64,000 nucleotides of DNA from an uncultured Aquimarina sp. (GTDB taxonomy: Bacteria; Bacteroidota; Bacteroidia; Flavobacteriales; Flavobacteriaceae), in NCBI GenBank assembly GCA_947500545.1, contig CANMSO010000004.1:62001-126000 (forward strand). The letters run 5' to 3'. A program made the position numbers and the translations under genes. Under the pieces are notes generated by a model. The model was not told the DNA's origin. It saw only the letters and a list, made by a program, of their open reading frames with translations, and did not search any database. Below are positions 35,970 through 45,885 of the stretch, one piece after another. Numbering within the stretch: the first letter of the stretch is position 1; every line of letters starts with the position of its first letter.

Positions 35970-36938
35970 ATGAGCTATTTAGATACTACTCACGATGTGT
36001 ATAAAGAAGCAGCATTAACACCAGATGTAGGTTTATGCTGTACTACCAATCCTATTTGGGAGCTACCTGGTCTTAAAATCCCTAGAATCATGCAAGAAAT
36101 GAACTATGGTTGCGGTAGCACCGTAAATGCTAGAGATCTAACTAATAATCCTAAAGTTTTATACGTTGGTGTTGGAGGAGGAATGGAATTATTGCAGTTC
36201 TCTTATTTCTCTCGTCAAAAGAGCGGTGTAATTGGTGTCGACGTGGTAGACGAAATGCTAGAAGCTTCTCGTAAAAATTTTAAGGAAGCAGAAACTCAAA
36301 ACGATTGGTTTAAAAGTGAATTTGTAGATCTTAGATACGGGGATGCTTTAAATCTTCCTGTTGAAGATAATAGTATAGATGTAGCAGCTCAAAACTGTTT
36401 ATTTAATATCTTTAAGGCAGAAGACTTAAAAAAGGCAATTGAGGAAATGTATCGCGTACTAAAACCTCACGGAAGATTAGTAATGAGTGATCCTACTTGC
36501 GAACAACCCATGAATGACAATCTTCGTAACGACGAAAGACTAAGAGCACTATGTTTAAGTGGAAGTTTACCTATTGCCGAATATGTAAAAGCGTTAACTG
36601 ATGTTGGATTTGGAACTATTGAAATACGAGCACGTAAACCCTATCGTATTCTTGATCCAAAAAACTATGACACAGATGAATTAATCTACATAGAATCTAT
36701 CGAGGTAGCTGCGATTAAAGATCCAATGCCAGAAGACGGACCTTGTATCTTTACAGGAAAAGCAGCAATATACTTTGGCAAAGAGGATTATTTCGACGAT
36801 AAAAAAGGACACGTATTACTGAAAAATCAACCTATAGCCGTTTGCGATAAAACTGCTGGCGCATTGGCTGATTTAGGCAGAGATGATATATTTATTAGCG
36901 AATCTACCTATCATTATGATGGTGGAGGATGTTGTTAA
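35970..36938 (+). CDS. arsM: Arsenite methyltransferase ArsM (arsenosugar type)
   Basis: This 322-residue SAM-dependent methyltransferase has a VLYVGVGGGMELLQFSYF SAM motif near residues 67-84. Cysteine sites include GLCCTT (C23, C24), YGCGS (about C48), DPTCEQP and ALCLSGSLP, plus a C-terminal GGGCC. ArsM uses thiolates to bind arsenic(III) and SAM to methylate it. The length and C-terminal Cys tail fit the arsenosugar-biosynthesis form rather than the small stand-alone ArsM. It is the last gene of the first block, 115 bp after the PNP gene, and is followed by a terminator. Confidence 0.9.
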   Translation: MSYLDTTHDVYKEAALTPDVGLCCTTNPIWELPGLKIPRIMQEMNYGCGSTVNARDLTNNPKVLYVGVGGGMELLQFSYFSRQKSGVIGVDVVDEMLEASRKNFKEAETQNDWFKSEFVDLRYGDALNLPVEDNSIDVAAQNCLFNIFKAEDLKKAIEEMYRVLKPHGRLVMSDPTCEQPMNDNLRNDERLRALCLSGSLPIAEYVKALTDVGFGTIEIRARKPYRILDPKNYDTDELIYIESIEVAAIKDPMPEDGPCIFTGKAAIYFGKEDYFDDKKGHVLLKNQPIAVCDKTAGALADLGRDDIFISESTYHYDGGGCC

Positions 36939-36965
36939 GTTAGATGGCTAACTTAGTATAGTCCG

Positions 36966-37003
36966 GAAGCCGATTACAAGTATTTGTTTTCGGCTTCTTT
37001 TTA
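36966..37003 (+). terminator. Terminator after arsM
   Basis: GAAGCCGA (36966-36973) pairs with TCGGCTTC (36990-36997) over a 16-nt loop and is followed by TTTTTA. It separates the arsM transcript from the PiT gene. Confidence 0.75.
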
Positions 37004-37081
37004 TTTTGTTCTATAAATACTGTAAGGTAATTTTATAAAACACGTCAAATTGTGGGCACATAATCCGTTAATTATGCATCT

Positions 37082-38197
37082 ATGATATTGATTCTTCTTT
37101 TTATTGCTGCTTGTTTTTTAGCCTATAGTAATGGTGCAAACGATAACTTCAAAGGAGTAGCCACTCTCTTCGGAAGTGGAATAACTAACTATAAGAAAGC
37201 GATAAATTGGGCTACAATAACCACATTTTCGGGTTCTATTGCGGCTATTTTTTTAGCAGAAGAATTAGTAAAAAATTTCTCAGGAAAAGGACTAGTTCCG
37301 AATGAATTAATCACAATGCCAATTTTTGCAATTTCTATTGCTGTTGGTGCCGCAATCACAGTTTTTATAGCCACAAAAATAGGAATGCCAATATCCACGA
37401 CACATAGTTTGGTTGGCGCTCTTTTTGGAGCTGGAGTAATAGCTATTGGTGCAGAGTTTAACTTTACTAAATTAGGTAAGACTTTTTTAATGCCGCTAAT
37501 CGTAAGTCCATTAATGGCAGCAATACTAAGTTTATTTACTTATATCATATTTAGATATATCAGAAAAAAACTGAAAATCACAAAAAATAGCGGAATATAT
37601 ATTAATGAGGAGCAAAAGACTAACCCAGAAACTATCTCAGCATATAATATGATAGCAAATGCATCTACCAAAACTACAACATCAATTAAATACACTAAAG
37701 CAGAAACATATAACGGTAAGTTATTAGGTATTACTTCTCAGAAAATACTAGATAGTGCCCATTTCTTAAGCGCTGGGGTAGTTAGTTTTGCCAGAGGACT
37801 CAATGACACTCCTAAAATAGTAGGACTATTACTAATAATCAACGCTTTGGATATCAAATGGGGGATGATCGCTGTTGCTATCACTATGGCATTGGGTGGG
37901 CTTATCAATGCAAAAAAGGTTGGAGTCATAATGAGTAAAAAAATAACCCCCATGAATTCTGGACAAGGATTTACAGCAAATATGATTACAGGTTTATTGG
38001 TAACCACTGCAAGTATTCATGGTTTACCTGTTTCTACAACACATGTGTCTGTTGGGTCCATTTTTGGAATTGGTACTGTTACCAAGAAAGCTAATCCAAA
38101 AATGATTTCGAAGATATTATTATCATGGATGCTTACACTTCCTATAGCGGCTTTAATAAGTGGGTTACTATTTAGTATCCTTCAAAATGTAGTCTAA
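37082..38197 (+). CDS. PiT-family inorganic phosphate transporter
   Basis: This 371-residue protein of about 10 helices has the duplicated PiT signatures. The N-terminal copy is YSNGANDNFKGVATLFGSG with MPISTTHSLVGALFGAG, and the C-terminal copy is FARGLNDTPKIVGLL with LPVSTTHVSVGSIFGIG. A cytoplasmic loop separates the halves at about 165-215. PiT carriers take up metal phosphate and also let arsenate through. Its position directly after arsM suggests it either supplies phosphate while limiting arsenate or is the arsenate entry route; both are inference. Confidence 0.88.
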   Translation: MILILLFIAACFLAYSNGANDNFKGVATLFGSGITNYKKAINWATITTFSGSIAAIFLAEELVKNFSGKGLVPNELITMPIFAISIAVGAAITVFIATKIGMPISTTHSLVGALFGAGVIAIGAEFNFTKLGKTFLMPLIVSPLMAAILSLFTYIIFRYIRKKLKITKNSGIYINEEQKTNPETISAYNMIANASTKTTTSIKYTKAETYNGKLLGITSQKILDSAHFLSAGVVSFARGLNDTPKIVGLLLIINALDIKWGMIAVAITMALGGLINAKKVGVIMSKKITPMNSGQGFTANMITGLLVTTASIHGLPVSTTHVSVGSIFGIGTVTKKANPKMISKILLSWMLTLPIAALISGLLFSILQNVV

Positions 38198-38284
38198 TCA
38201 GATTAAGTATATCTTACTTATATAAATTTAAAAGAGTATAAATCAGTATCTTTAGAAGACAAATTATTCTAAAGATAAAACGTC

Positions 38285-39403
38285 ATGGATAGAAGACAAT
38301 GGTTAAAATCAACTTCGATAGGCGGTGGTTTTGCGCTACTAGGTGGGCTAGAGATAGCCAATGCTTTAACCACAGAAGAAATCACAAAGTTCAACCCTAG
38401 ACCACTTACAAAACTTATCAGGTTAAGTTCTAATGAAAACCCTTACGGTCCTTCTGAAAAAGTAAGAAATGCAATCACATCTGCTTTTGAACATAGTTGT
38501 AGATATCCATATGCATATGCCGATGAGCTGGCAGAAATATTAGCCAAAAAGGAAGGGGTTACAAAAGATCATATTATTATATGCGGTGGTTCTACAGAAG
38601 GACTTAAAGTCACTGGTCTTACTTTTGCATCAAACGGAGGGGAAATTATTGCGGCCAAACCTACTTTTTTAGCAATGATGACCTATGCAAAACAATGGGG
38701 AGCAGAAGTTAATTGGGTACCTGTGGGTGAAGATAAAGGATATGATATGCCTGAAATAGAAAAGCGTATTTCTTCAAAAACTAAATTGGTCTTTCTGTGC
38801 AATCCTAATAACCCTACATCTACTATACTTCCTTCAAAAAAACTTATGGATTTTTGCGATACGATTAGCAATAAAACTATTTTGTTTAGTGATGAAGCCT
38901 ATTATGATTATATCCAGGACCCCAATTATCCTTCAATGATAGAACTAGTCAAAAAAGATAAGAACGTAATTGTTTCCAGAACTTTTTCAAAAGTATATGG
39001 CATGGCAGGTTTACGTATTGGTTACTTAATCGCAAAACCGTCTTTAGCAGAAAAACTGCGAAAAAATATGGTGGCTTATAGTAATGTATTAGCGATTGCG
39101 GGAGCTAAAGAAGCACTTAAAGATAAAGAATTCTACACATTTAGTTTACAAAAAACGCGTGAAGCGAAGGGCCTAATATATAAAACTCTAGATACCTTAG
39201 AATTACCCTACGTAAAATCAAATACGAACTTTATTTTCTTTAAATCCGGGAAAGAAATACGAACATTGCATAAAGAAATGATGAATAAAGGTATCCTAAT
39301 AGGGAGACCATTTCCTCCTTTTTTTGATTGGTGCAGAATTAGTACAGGAACCATAGAAGAAGTTACTCTTTTCACAAAAGCATTAACAAGTCTATATAAT
39401 TAA
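38285..39403 (+). CDS. Tat-signal PLP aminotransferase, histidinol-phosphate-aminotransferase-like
   Basis: This 372-residue fold-type I aminotransferase has an N-terminal twin-arginine motif (MDRRQWLKSTS, then GGGFALLGG). Active-site pieces are SSNENPYGPS near 49-58, CNPNNPTST near 173-181, and SRTFSKVYGMAGLRIGY near 232-248 with the PLP Lys. It resembles HisC, but the Tat signal implies export, so histidine synthesis is unlikely and the substrate is unknown. It follows the PiT gene by 87 bp on the same strand. A role in the organo-arsenic pathway is possible but not shown. Confidence 0.82.
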   Translation: MDRRQWLKSTSIGGGFALLGGLEIANALTTEEITKFNPRPLTKLIRLSSNENPYGPSEKVRNAITSAFEHSCRYPYAYADELAEILAKKEGVTKDHIIICGGSTEGLKVTGLTFASNGGEIIAAKPTFLAMMTYAKQWGAEVNWVPVGEDKGYDMPEIEKRISSKTKLVFLCNPNNPTSTILPSKKLMDFCDTISNKTILFSDEAYYDYIQDPNYPSMIELVKKDKNVIVSRTFSKVYGMAGLRIGYLIAKPSLAEKLRKNMVAYSNVLAIAGAKEALKDKEFYTFSLQKTREAKGLIYKTLDTLELPYVKSNTNFIFFKSGKEIRTLHKEMMNKGILIGRPFPPFFDWCRISTGTIEEVTLFTKALTSLYN

Positions 39404-39584
39404 AACGAAAAAAAGGGGGTATTCTATTTGGTTTTAAAGAGTATGACATATTCTTAAAAGAGAAATAACCCCCTAATATTGAGTAACTACACATTACTCC
39501 AACTTAAACTAATATTGCTTTCATCTTAAACATTCTAAAGCAATCTTTATATCTGTAGTATTTATATTTCGAGGAAACAAATAA

Positions 39585-40268
39585 TTACATATCATATTTA
39601 GAAATTACAGAATACGCAATCATTTTGCCGCTTTTATTATAGTTTTCAGCCTTAATCGTTCCAATACCTTTTGCCATCCATTGGGTGACTCCAAGTTCAA
39701 TTGAAATGATAGTTTTCATTTTCATCTTATATGTAATCTTATAACAATCAAAAGTTCCAGCAGGAGTTGTTATTTTTTCTTTACCAACCACTTTTCTGTC
39801 TACTATGTCCATTTTTAAATTAAGAGGAAAACCTTGATCTCCTTTTACTTCAATATGACCATCTTTTAGCCTCATTCCCGTAGAAAGGGTTCCTGGCCAT
39901 TCTAATTCTTCTCCGGTTACGGTTAACTTCATATTTCCAAATGCCTTCAAAGATTCTTCCGGGATAAACTGTTCCATATCAAAATAAGTCATTCCGTTTT
40001 TGCACCTTGCAGCAAAATTACCATCACGAGTCTGCTTACCTTTTTTATTAGTTATAATCATATTCACAACCGCCTTGTAACCATTGTTTAATGCAGTATA
40101 ATCTTTAATAAAGTACTTGACTATGCCTGTTTTACTACCTTTTTTATTAAATGTTTCCAGTTCCCACTTTGATCCTTCTTTGAAGTTATAATACGTATTA
40201 CATTGTGCAAATGCACTCGATGAGATTAAAAAACTACTGATGAGTACAAGAACTATTATTTTTTTCAT
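39585..40268 (-). CDS. Secreted DUF3108/TapB-like protein
   Basis: This 227-residue protein has a signal peptide (about 1-21, ending AFAQ) and a single predicted beta-rich domain: YYNFKEGSKWELETFN at the start, TPAGTFDCYKITYKMKM near 165-182 and TQWMAKGIGTIKAE near 195-208. The GTF-x-CYKI pattern is typical of DUF3108/TapB-like envelope proteins of unknown function. There is no catalytic motif. It is convergent with the aminotransferase gene. Its relation to the arsenic block is unclear. Confidence 0.68.
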   Translation of the reverse strand: MKKIIVLVLISSFLISSSAFAQCNTYYNFKEGSKWELETFNKKGSKTGIVKYFIKDYTALNNGYKAVVNMIITNKKGKQTRDGNFAARCKNGMTYFDMEQFIPEESLKAFGNMKLTVTGEELEWPGTLSTGMRLKDGHIEVKGDQGFPLNLKMDIVDRKVVGKEKITTPAGTFDCYKITYKMKMKTIISIELGVTQWMAKGIGTIKAENYNKSGKMIAYSVISKYDM

Positions 40269-40561
40269 TTGATCCGAGTTTTACTATTTGACTTGTTTAA
40301 TTGTCCTTATTTCTCTCAACATAAGTGGTATATATAGTTGCGACCAATCATACTATAGGCCTCCACTCTAAGTAACAACTAAGCAAATGTTAAAACAATA
40401 AAATTATTATTCAATACAAAGTTTATATTGGGCTAGTCTAAACTTATAATTGACATTTTATAAAATAAATTAAGCTAGAAAGTGATATTTTTAGGTATTA
40501 CAGCGAGTCAAGCTTTTAAAATAAATTGACTAGTATTGTATTAGCAACAAACTCAATTCTT

Positions 40562-41311
40562 ATGATTAAGGCAATAATCGTTGATGATGAACAAATAGCA
40601 ATTAAAACACTAAAATGGGAGCTAGAAACCAATTGTACGAATGTAGAAATACTCTTTTCTGCTAATAAGCCCAAAGCGGCCATTCATGCGATTAACACTA
40701 TGAAACCCGATGTCCTGTTTTTAGATATTGAAATGCCCGAATTAGATGGATTCCAGCTTTTAAATCAACTCGAGTTCAAAAATTTTGATCTCATTTTTAC
40801 TACTGCATATGATCACTATGCTATAAAAGCCCTTAAATTGAATGCTATAGATTATTTGCTAAAACCTATAGAAAAAGAAGAATTGGTTTTGGCCGTAGAT
40901 AAAGTATTGCTCAACAAACAAAATGAGACTCTGGGTGATAATCTAAAATCGTATATCCAGTATAATTTGCAATTACTAGATAGTAATAATGGAAAGATTG
41001 CGCTACCGATGGAAAAGAAAATAGTGTTGGTAGACCAAAGTGAAATATTATATTGTGAATCAGATGGGAGTTATACACATGTATTTATGATTACCGGTTC
41101 GAAACATATGGTTTCTAAAAACCTAAAACAGTTGTCCCAACAATTAGATACCAATAATTTTATAAGAATTCACCAATCATATATTGTAAATCTAAATTTA
41201 ATCAAAGAATATTATAGAGGAGATGGCGGTGAAGTTATACTTCAAAATGGAAAAAACATACCCGTATCTAGAAGTAAGAAAAATGATTTGCTTAAACATA
41301 TTTTGAAATAG
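40562..41311 (+). CDS. LytTR-family response regulator
   Basis: This 249-residue response regulator starts at 40562 (MIKAIIVDDEQIAIKTLKWE); an upstream TTG at 40526 would add 12 residues. The REC domain (about 1-120) has phospho-acceptor D55 in LFLDIEMPE, FTTAYDHYA and YLLKPIEKEE (switch Lys). The LytTR DNA-binding domain is at about 145-248 (ILYCESDGSYTHVF; FIRIHQSYIVNLN). It is 8 bp before its kinase and acts as its partner. Targets are unknown; LytTR proteins commonly control envelope or attachment genes. Confidence 0.92.
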   Translation: MIKAIIVDDEQIAIKTLKWELETNCTNVEILFSANKPKAAIHAINTMKPDVLFLDIEMPELDGFQLLNQLEFKNFDLIFTTAYDHYAIKALKLNAIDYLLKPIEKEELVLAVDKVLLNKQNETLGDNLKSYIQYNLQLLDSNNGKIALPMEKKIVLVDQSEILYCESDGSYTHVFMITGSKHMVSKNLKQLSQQLDTNNFIRIHQSYIVNLNLIKEYYRGDGGEVILQNGKNIPVSRSKKNDLLKHILK

Positions 41312-41319
41312 ACTATTGT

Positions 41320-42786
41320 TTGAGTGATTCATCCAACATATTGCCAGTTTTATTTTACGGATGGACGCTAGGAGGCATTTTCTTACTATCGGTAATTACG
41401 TTTCTCATTTACATTAAAGTAAAGGAAAAGAGTTTTTTGTACTACTCACTATATGCGATATTCCTAAATATATATTTTGCTCTGCATACTGCTAATCACA
41501 TTTCTAAATTTGTTGAAAATTACAAGTTTGAACTCATCGCTTATATGAATTGGCCCGTACAATTTGTTTACTACCTTCTTTATACACAGTTCATACGAAC
41601 TTTTTTTAATTTCAAAAAGAACAATCCTAAACTCGACAAATTTATTACTCGATTCATGTGGTTCATGGGATCAATCTGTTTAGGTTTTACGCTTATTAAT
41701 TATTTTATACTGTCTGATAGTTTAAAAGGTATTGAATATTACTTCGTAAAATTTGTGATTTACTTTTACATTCCGGTTTTTGTGCCTATTGCGGGATATG
41801 TACTTTACCAGGTAATGAGATCCAAGAACCCAACCAAATACTTTATAATATCTGGTTCTTCAATTTATGTCTTATCTGCTCTTGCATCTATGTATGCCTC
41901 TGTTAACCAAACGATAGAATTTCCTCTGATATTTTTTATGATTGGGGTACTTGTAGAATTTACCTTTTTCGCTGTGGCTTTAGGGATGAAAGTATATCAT
42001 ATTTTCGAACAAAAAAATGAGTATCAAAAAAAGCTTATTTATCAATTAGAAACAAATAAAAGACTAGTTGAATATAATAATAAGATATTAACAGACAAAG
42101 TCGAACTCTTTACCAAAAAAGAAATAGAACTAGAGTTAAAAAGCAGTATAAGTAAATTAAAATCTAAAGTATTTAGAAGTCAGATGAACTCTCACTTCAT
42201 ATTTAACGCACTCAATTCTATTAAAGGCACAATTATAAATAACAACAAAGAAAAATCTATAGATCAATTAAATAAATTCTCTAAACTTATACGTAATATC
42301 CTAAATCACTCTTTAGAGGAAGAGGTAACCTTAGAAAAGGAAATAGAGATCACTGAACTATATGTTTTTCTAGAAAATCAAAGGCTTGAAAACCAAATCA
42401 ATTTTAATTTGAAAATTGATACCAACTTACCAACATACGGGATTAAAATACCTCCCTTTATATTACAACCGTTTATAGAGAATGCTATTTGGCATGGTCT
42501 TGCTCACAAATCAGGAAAAAAAACTATCAAAGTTCAAATAAATGAACATAAAGACAAATTGTGCATTACGATCAGTGATAACGGCATAGGAATGCTTAAA
42601 GCTATAGAAATCCAGAAGAAAAAAAGTATTCAACATAAATCCGTAGGTATTGATATCACCAAGGAACGGCTAAAGCTTTTTTCACAAAATGGTAATCAGA
42701 ACTATAAATTAACTTTCGAAAATATTGGCCCTGAAAATAAATCAAAAGGAACAAAAGTTAGTATCGAACTTCCCCTCAAAATCTAA
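41320..42786 (+). CDS. LytS-type membrane sensor histidine kinase
   Basis: This 488-residue kinase uses a TTG start. About seven transmembrane helices (residues about 10-225) resemble 7TMR-DISM sensor modules. A coiled segment and the His_kinase/HATPase region follow. The phospho-His is in QMNSHFIFNALNSIKG near 288-303, the N box is LQPFIENAIWHGLAHK near 383-398, and the G box is ISDNGIGM near 420. It works with the LytTR regulator directly upstream. The stop overlaps the convergent OYE gene by 4 bp. Confidence 0.9.
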   Translation: MSDSSNILPVLFYGWTLGGIFLLSVITFLIYIKVKEKSFLYYSLYAIFLNIYFALHTANHISKFVENYKFELIAYMNWPVQFVYYLLYTQFIRTFFNFKKNNPKLDKFITRFMWFMGSICLGFTLINYFILSDSLKGIEYYFVKFVIYFYIPVFVPIAGYVLYQVMRSKNPTKYFIISGSSIYVLSALASMYASVNQTIEFPLIFFMIGVLVEFTFFAVALGMKVYHIFEQKNEYQKKLIYQLETNKRLVEYNNKILTDKVELFTKKEIELELKSSISKLKSKVFRSQMNSHFIFNALNSIKGTIINNNKEKSIDQLNKFSKLIRNILNHSLEEEVTLEKEIEITELYVFLENQRLENQINFNLKIDTNLPTYGIKIPPFILQPFIENAIWHGLAHKSGKKTIKVQINEHKDKLCITISDNGIGMLKAIEIQKKKSIQHKSVGIDITKERLKLFSQNGNQNYKLTFENIGPENKSKGTKVSIELPLKI

Positions 42787-44006
42787 AGTGCAATCTTCTT
42801 AGCCATTGCTTTTTTGAATTCGTAAATCACCAAAAACATAGAGCTCCATAATGGACTCATATTTGCTTTTAGTCTTTTACCTTTAGAAAAACGAATCAAT
42901 TGTCGAGCATAAAAACCGCCCTCTGCAGAATCTTCAAATTGCTTTATCCCTGTACGTAGTACTAAGTTTTCTAGATTTGGTACAGCACCATTTAAAAATC
43001 CAGAGATATCCTCTTTATTAGTTATAAAAGGACGCGCCATACCTATGAGATCTACTTCTCCATTTTTTAATACTTCATTACAAAAATCGTAAGATCTAAA
43101 ACCACCAGTAATCATTAAAGGTAATTTGCAAATCGCTCTTACTTTTCTAGCAAAATCAATAAAGTAAGCTTCTCTCCTTTTGGTACTTTCTTTTACTTCT
43201 GCACCTTCTTCATTTAAAAGAAAGAAGGCTAATTTTTCATATGTTCCGCCAGAAATCTCGAGTAAATCAATCTTTTCCTTATCCAACATTTTCACTACCT
43301 CTAGGGATTCTTCTTCGGTAAAACCTCCTCTTTGAAAATCGGCAGAATTTAACTTCACTGATATCGGAAAATCTGCTCCTACGGCATTTCTGACTTCTCT
43401 AATAATAGTAATTAATAAGCGGCTACGGTTTTCTAAACTGCCACCCCATTGATCTGTCCTAATATTAGTTCTTGGAGATAAAAACTGACTTAGTAAATAT
43501 CCATGTGCAGAATGAATTTGAAGCCCCGTAAAACCCGCCTCCTTAGCAAGCTTTGATGCCTTCACAAATCCTTTGATCACGCTTTGAATATCATGTTCGG
43601 TCATGGCTTTAGGCTTACCAAAAAGCCCCATTTTCTTTAACTGTACCTCAGAGGGTGCCAAGGGTCTATTGGTACCAAATCTATTAGTTTGCCTTCCAGA
43701 GTGTGAAATCTGTACCCATATATGATTCCCATTCTTTTTACCTGCTTCTGCCCATGATTTCAATTTCGGAAGCATCTTTTCATCATCAAAACATACATTC
43801 CCTGCAGATTCAAGGTGTTTTCTATCTACTACTACATTGCCCGTAATCAACAAGCCTGCCCCAGTATTAGACCAATCGTTATATAATCGCTCATGGCCTT
43901 TTATAGGTTCATACCTTCTATTACTTATACGCTCTGTCATAGCAGATTTAACCAATCTATTCTTTAACGTTGCGCCACATGGCAATACTAATTTTGTACT
44001 AATCAT
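42783..44006 (-). CDS. Old-yellow-enzyme-family NADH:flavin oxidoreductase
   Basis: This FMN-dependent TIM-barrel oxidoreductase is 407 residues from the start at 44006 (MISTKLVLPCGATLKNRLVK). Upstream starts at 44051 or 44075 only add residues unlike the family. The hallmark HSAHGYLLSQFLSPRTNIRT, followed by WGGSLENRSRL, lies near residues 165-195. The region also has HSGRQTNRF. It reduces activated C=C bonds or nitro compounds using NAD(P)H. A 4Fe-4S domain is absent, so it is the short form. It is not clearly linked to the arsenic genes around it. Confidence 0.87.
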   Translation of the reverse strand: MISTKLVLPCGATLKNRLVKSAMTERISNRRYEPIKGHERLYNDWSNTGAGLLITGNVVVDRKHLESAGNVCFDDEKMLPKLKSWAEAGKKNGNHIWVQISHSGRQTNRFGTNRPLAPSEVQLKKMGLFGKPKAMTEHDIQSVIKGFVKASKLAKEAGFTGLQIHSAHGYLLSQFLSPRTNIRTDQWGGSLENRSRLLITIIREVRNAVGADFPISVKLNSADFQRGGFTEEESLEVVKMLDKEKIDLLEISGGTYEKLAFFLLNEEGAEVKESTKRREAYFIDFARKVRAICKLPLMITGGFRSYDFCNEVLKNGEVDLIGMARPFITNKEDISGFLNGAVPNLENLVLRTGIKQFEDSAEGGFYARQLIRFSKGKRLKANMSPLWSSMFLVIYEFKKAMAKKIAL

Positions 44007-44222
44007 AATCAAATAGTTCGATTGCAATGATACGTAATCTTGATAATTCATACAATTAAAAAAGTACATTACCACGTTCTTTAATTAGAAAAATAACCAC
44101 TGATAGCTTTGACTTACAGTTTTTACGGTTAGCCCTTAAAGCTTGTGTTTTATCGATTATTTTAGTTCCTTTATAGACAATAGTAATGTCAATTTAATTT
44201 TTGATACTAAATTTAAAGAGTA

Positions 44223-44936
44223 ATGAAAAAACATAATTTAATATTACCCCTATTTGCAATTCTATTTTGTTTTACATCATCTAAAGCTCAAAATAATGTC
44301 GATCATGCTGTTTGGGATCAAATATTGATACTTAATGTTTCTGCACAAGGAGATGTGAATTATGAAGGTGTTATGAAAGACAGCCCTTTGTTTTATAAAT
44401 ATTTCAGATCATTATCCGAAAATCCTCCCACAGAACAATGGACCAGAGAAGAAAAATTGGCTTATTGGGTTAATGCATACAATTCTATTGCTGTAAAAAT
44501 GATAATAGATAATTATCCCGTAAAAAATATTAATGACCTCCATGACCCCTGGAATCAAAAATTCTTTAGAATTAAGGACAAAAGGTACAGCCTTGATGAT
44601 ATTGAACATAAGATTTTAAGAAAGTTTAATGAACCTAGGATTCATTTTTTGATCAATTGCGCTTCAAAATCTTCCCCTAAGCTTATGAACATGGCATACA
44701 CGGCAAGAAACATAGAATATGCTTTAGATAAATGCACCAGAGATTTTATTAATGATCCTACAAAGAATATAATTACTGTTGAAAACATTCAGGTTTCACA
44801 GATATTCGAATGGTATAAAGATGATTTTAACGATGGTGATGTAGCAGAGTTTATAAACCAATATTCTGATATAAAAATCAAAAAAATTCCCAAAAAAGGA
44901 TACATGGCATATAATTGGGATCTTAACGAGCAATAA
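44223..44936 (+). CDS. DUF547 secreted protein, paralogue A (second Cys lost)
   Basis: This 237-residue protein has a signal peptide (about 1-22, ending SKAQ). The DUF547 core has EEKLAYWVNAYNSIAVKMII near 75-94, YSLDDIEHKILRKF near 120-133 and FLINCASKSSPKLM near 138-151. Sister proteins have CAS-x-SCP here, so this copy lacks the second Cys. DUF547 has no proven reaction; conserved Cys and His suggest a thiol enzyme or binder. It begins the second block, 54 bp before the desaturase-like gene, with two more DUF547 genes after that. Confidence 0.85.
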   Translation: MKKHNLILPLFAILFCFTSSKAQNNVDHAVWDQILILNVSAQGDVNYEGVMKDSPLFYKYFRSLSENPPTEQWTREEKLAYWVNAYNSIAVKMIIDNYPVKNINDLHDPWNQKFFRIKDKRYSLDDIEHKILRKFNEPRIHFLINCASKSSPKLMNMAYTARNIEYALDKCTRDFINDPTKNIITVENIQVSQIFEWYKDDFNDGDVAEFINQYSDIKIKKIPKKGYMAYNWDLNEQ

Positions 44937-44990
44937 TTATAATCTAGAAACCATGACGGTAAAAATAATCTTATCGTTATTTTTATCGCA

Positions 44991-45881
44991 ATGGAAAAAT
45001 ACATTGAAATAATAAAAAACTCATATTCTGGATACTGGAATTACCTAAAAAATGAAATACTATTTCAGAATAACTGGGATAATTATTTCTATGGGTTGAT
45101 GATAGTTTCTCTTTTAGTTTGGGTATTAGAGATTCTGTTTCCCTGGAGAAAAAACCAATCTAAATTCAGAAAAGATTTTTGGTTGGATTTTTTCTATATG
45201 TTTTTCAATTTCTTTTTGCTTAATCTAATAGTCCTTATAGCTTTATCCAATACAGCAGCTACCTTCTTTAATGATATATTAGGTCTTGTTGGCCTATCCA
45301 TTTCTAATTTCCAGATTTTTGATGTTGATATGTTACCAAAAGTACTGGGGCTATTAATTTTCTTTTTAGTCAGTGATTTTACACAATGGAACACCAATCG
45401 ATTACTGCATCGTATTCCCTTTTTATGGAATTTTCATAAAGTGCATCATTCTGTAAAGGAAATGGGATTTGCAGCACATCTTAGATATCATTGGATGGAA
45501 CCGGTTGTATATAAATCAATGTTATATCTACCTATCGCCATCATAGGTGGATTTGACGCACAAGATGTAGCAATCGTCCATTTCTTTGCTTTGACAATTG
45601 GCCATTTAAATCATGCCAATCTGGGCTGGGACTATGGTATTTTCAAGTACATATTCAATAACCCTAAGATGCATATCTGGCATCATGCCAAGAATTTACC
45701 ACCAAATACAAAGTATGGCGTGAATTTTGGTCTTACCCTAAGTACATGGGATTACTTATTCAAAACCAATCACATTCCAAACAATGGAAGAGATATTGAA
45801 CTTGGGTTTGAAGGAGATGAAAGTTTTCCTCAAAGTTTTATACAACAGGAAATATATCCTATGAAACTAAAAAATGAATAG
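44991..45881 (+). CDS. Fatty-acid hydroxylase/sterol-desaturase-family membrane protein
   Basis: This 296-residue membrane protein has about four helices and the eight-histidine di-iron pattern of the FA_hydroxylase/sterol desaturase family. NRLLHRIPFLWNFHKVHHS lies near 137-155, RYHWMEP follows, and LGWDYGIFKYIFNNPKMHI then WHHAKNLPPNTKYG are near 205-238. It likely hydroxylates or desaturates a lipid chain. Lying between two DUF547 genes and close to the TIGR04283 transferase, it could tailor a lipid carrying the arsenosugar (inference). Substrate unknown. Confidence 0.85.
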   Translation: MEKYIEIIKNSYSGYWNYLKNEILFQNNWDNYFYGLMIVSLLVWVLEILFPWRKNQSKFRKDFWLDFFYMFFNFFLLNLIVLIALSNTAATFFNDILGLVGLSISNFQIFDVDMLPKVLGLLIFFLVSDFTQWNTNRLLHRIPFLWNFHKVHHSVKEMGFAAHLRYHWMEPVVYKSMLYLPIAIIGGFDAQDVAIVHFFALTIGHLNHANLGWDYGIFKYIFNNPKMHIWHHAKNLPPNTKYGVNFGLTLSTWDYLFKTNHIPNNGRDIELGFEGDESFPQSFIQQEIYPMKLKNE

Positions 45882-45885
45882 GTTT

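Noticed and set aside
38285..39403. Histidine-biosynthesis hisC
   Set aside because: The N-terminal twin-arginine signal and the lack of neighbouring his genes argue against it.
39414..39472. Possible terminator: GGGGGTATT and AATAACCCCC between two convergent genes
   Set aside because: The arms are about 40 bases apart with a bulge and no T-tract, so it is too weak to call.
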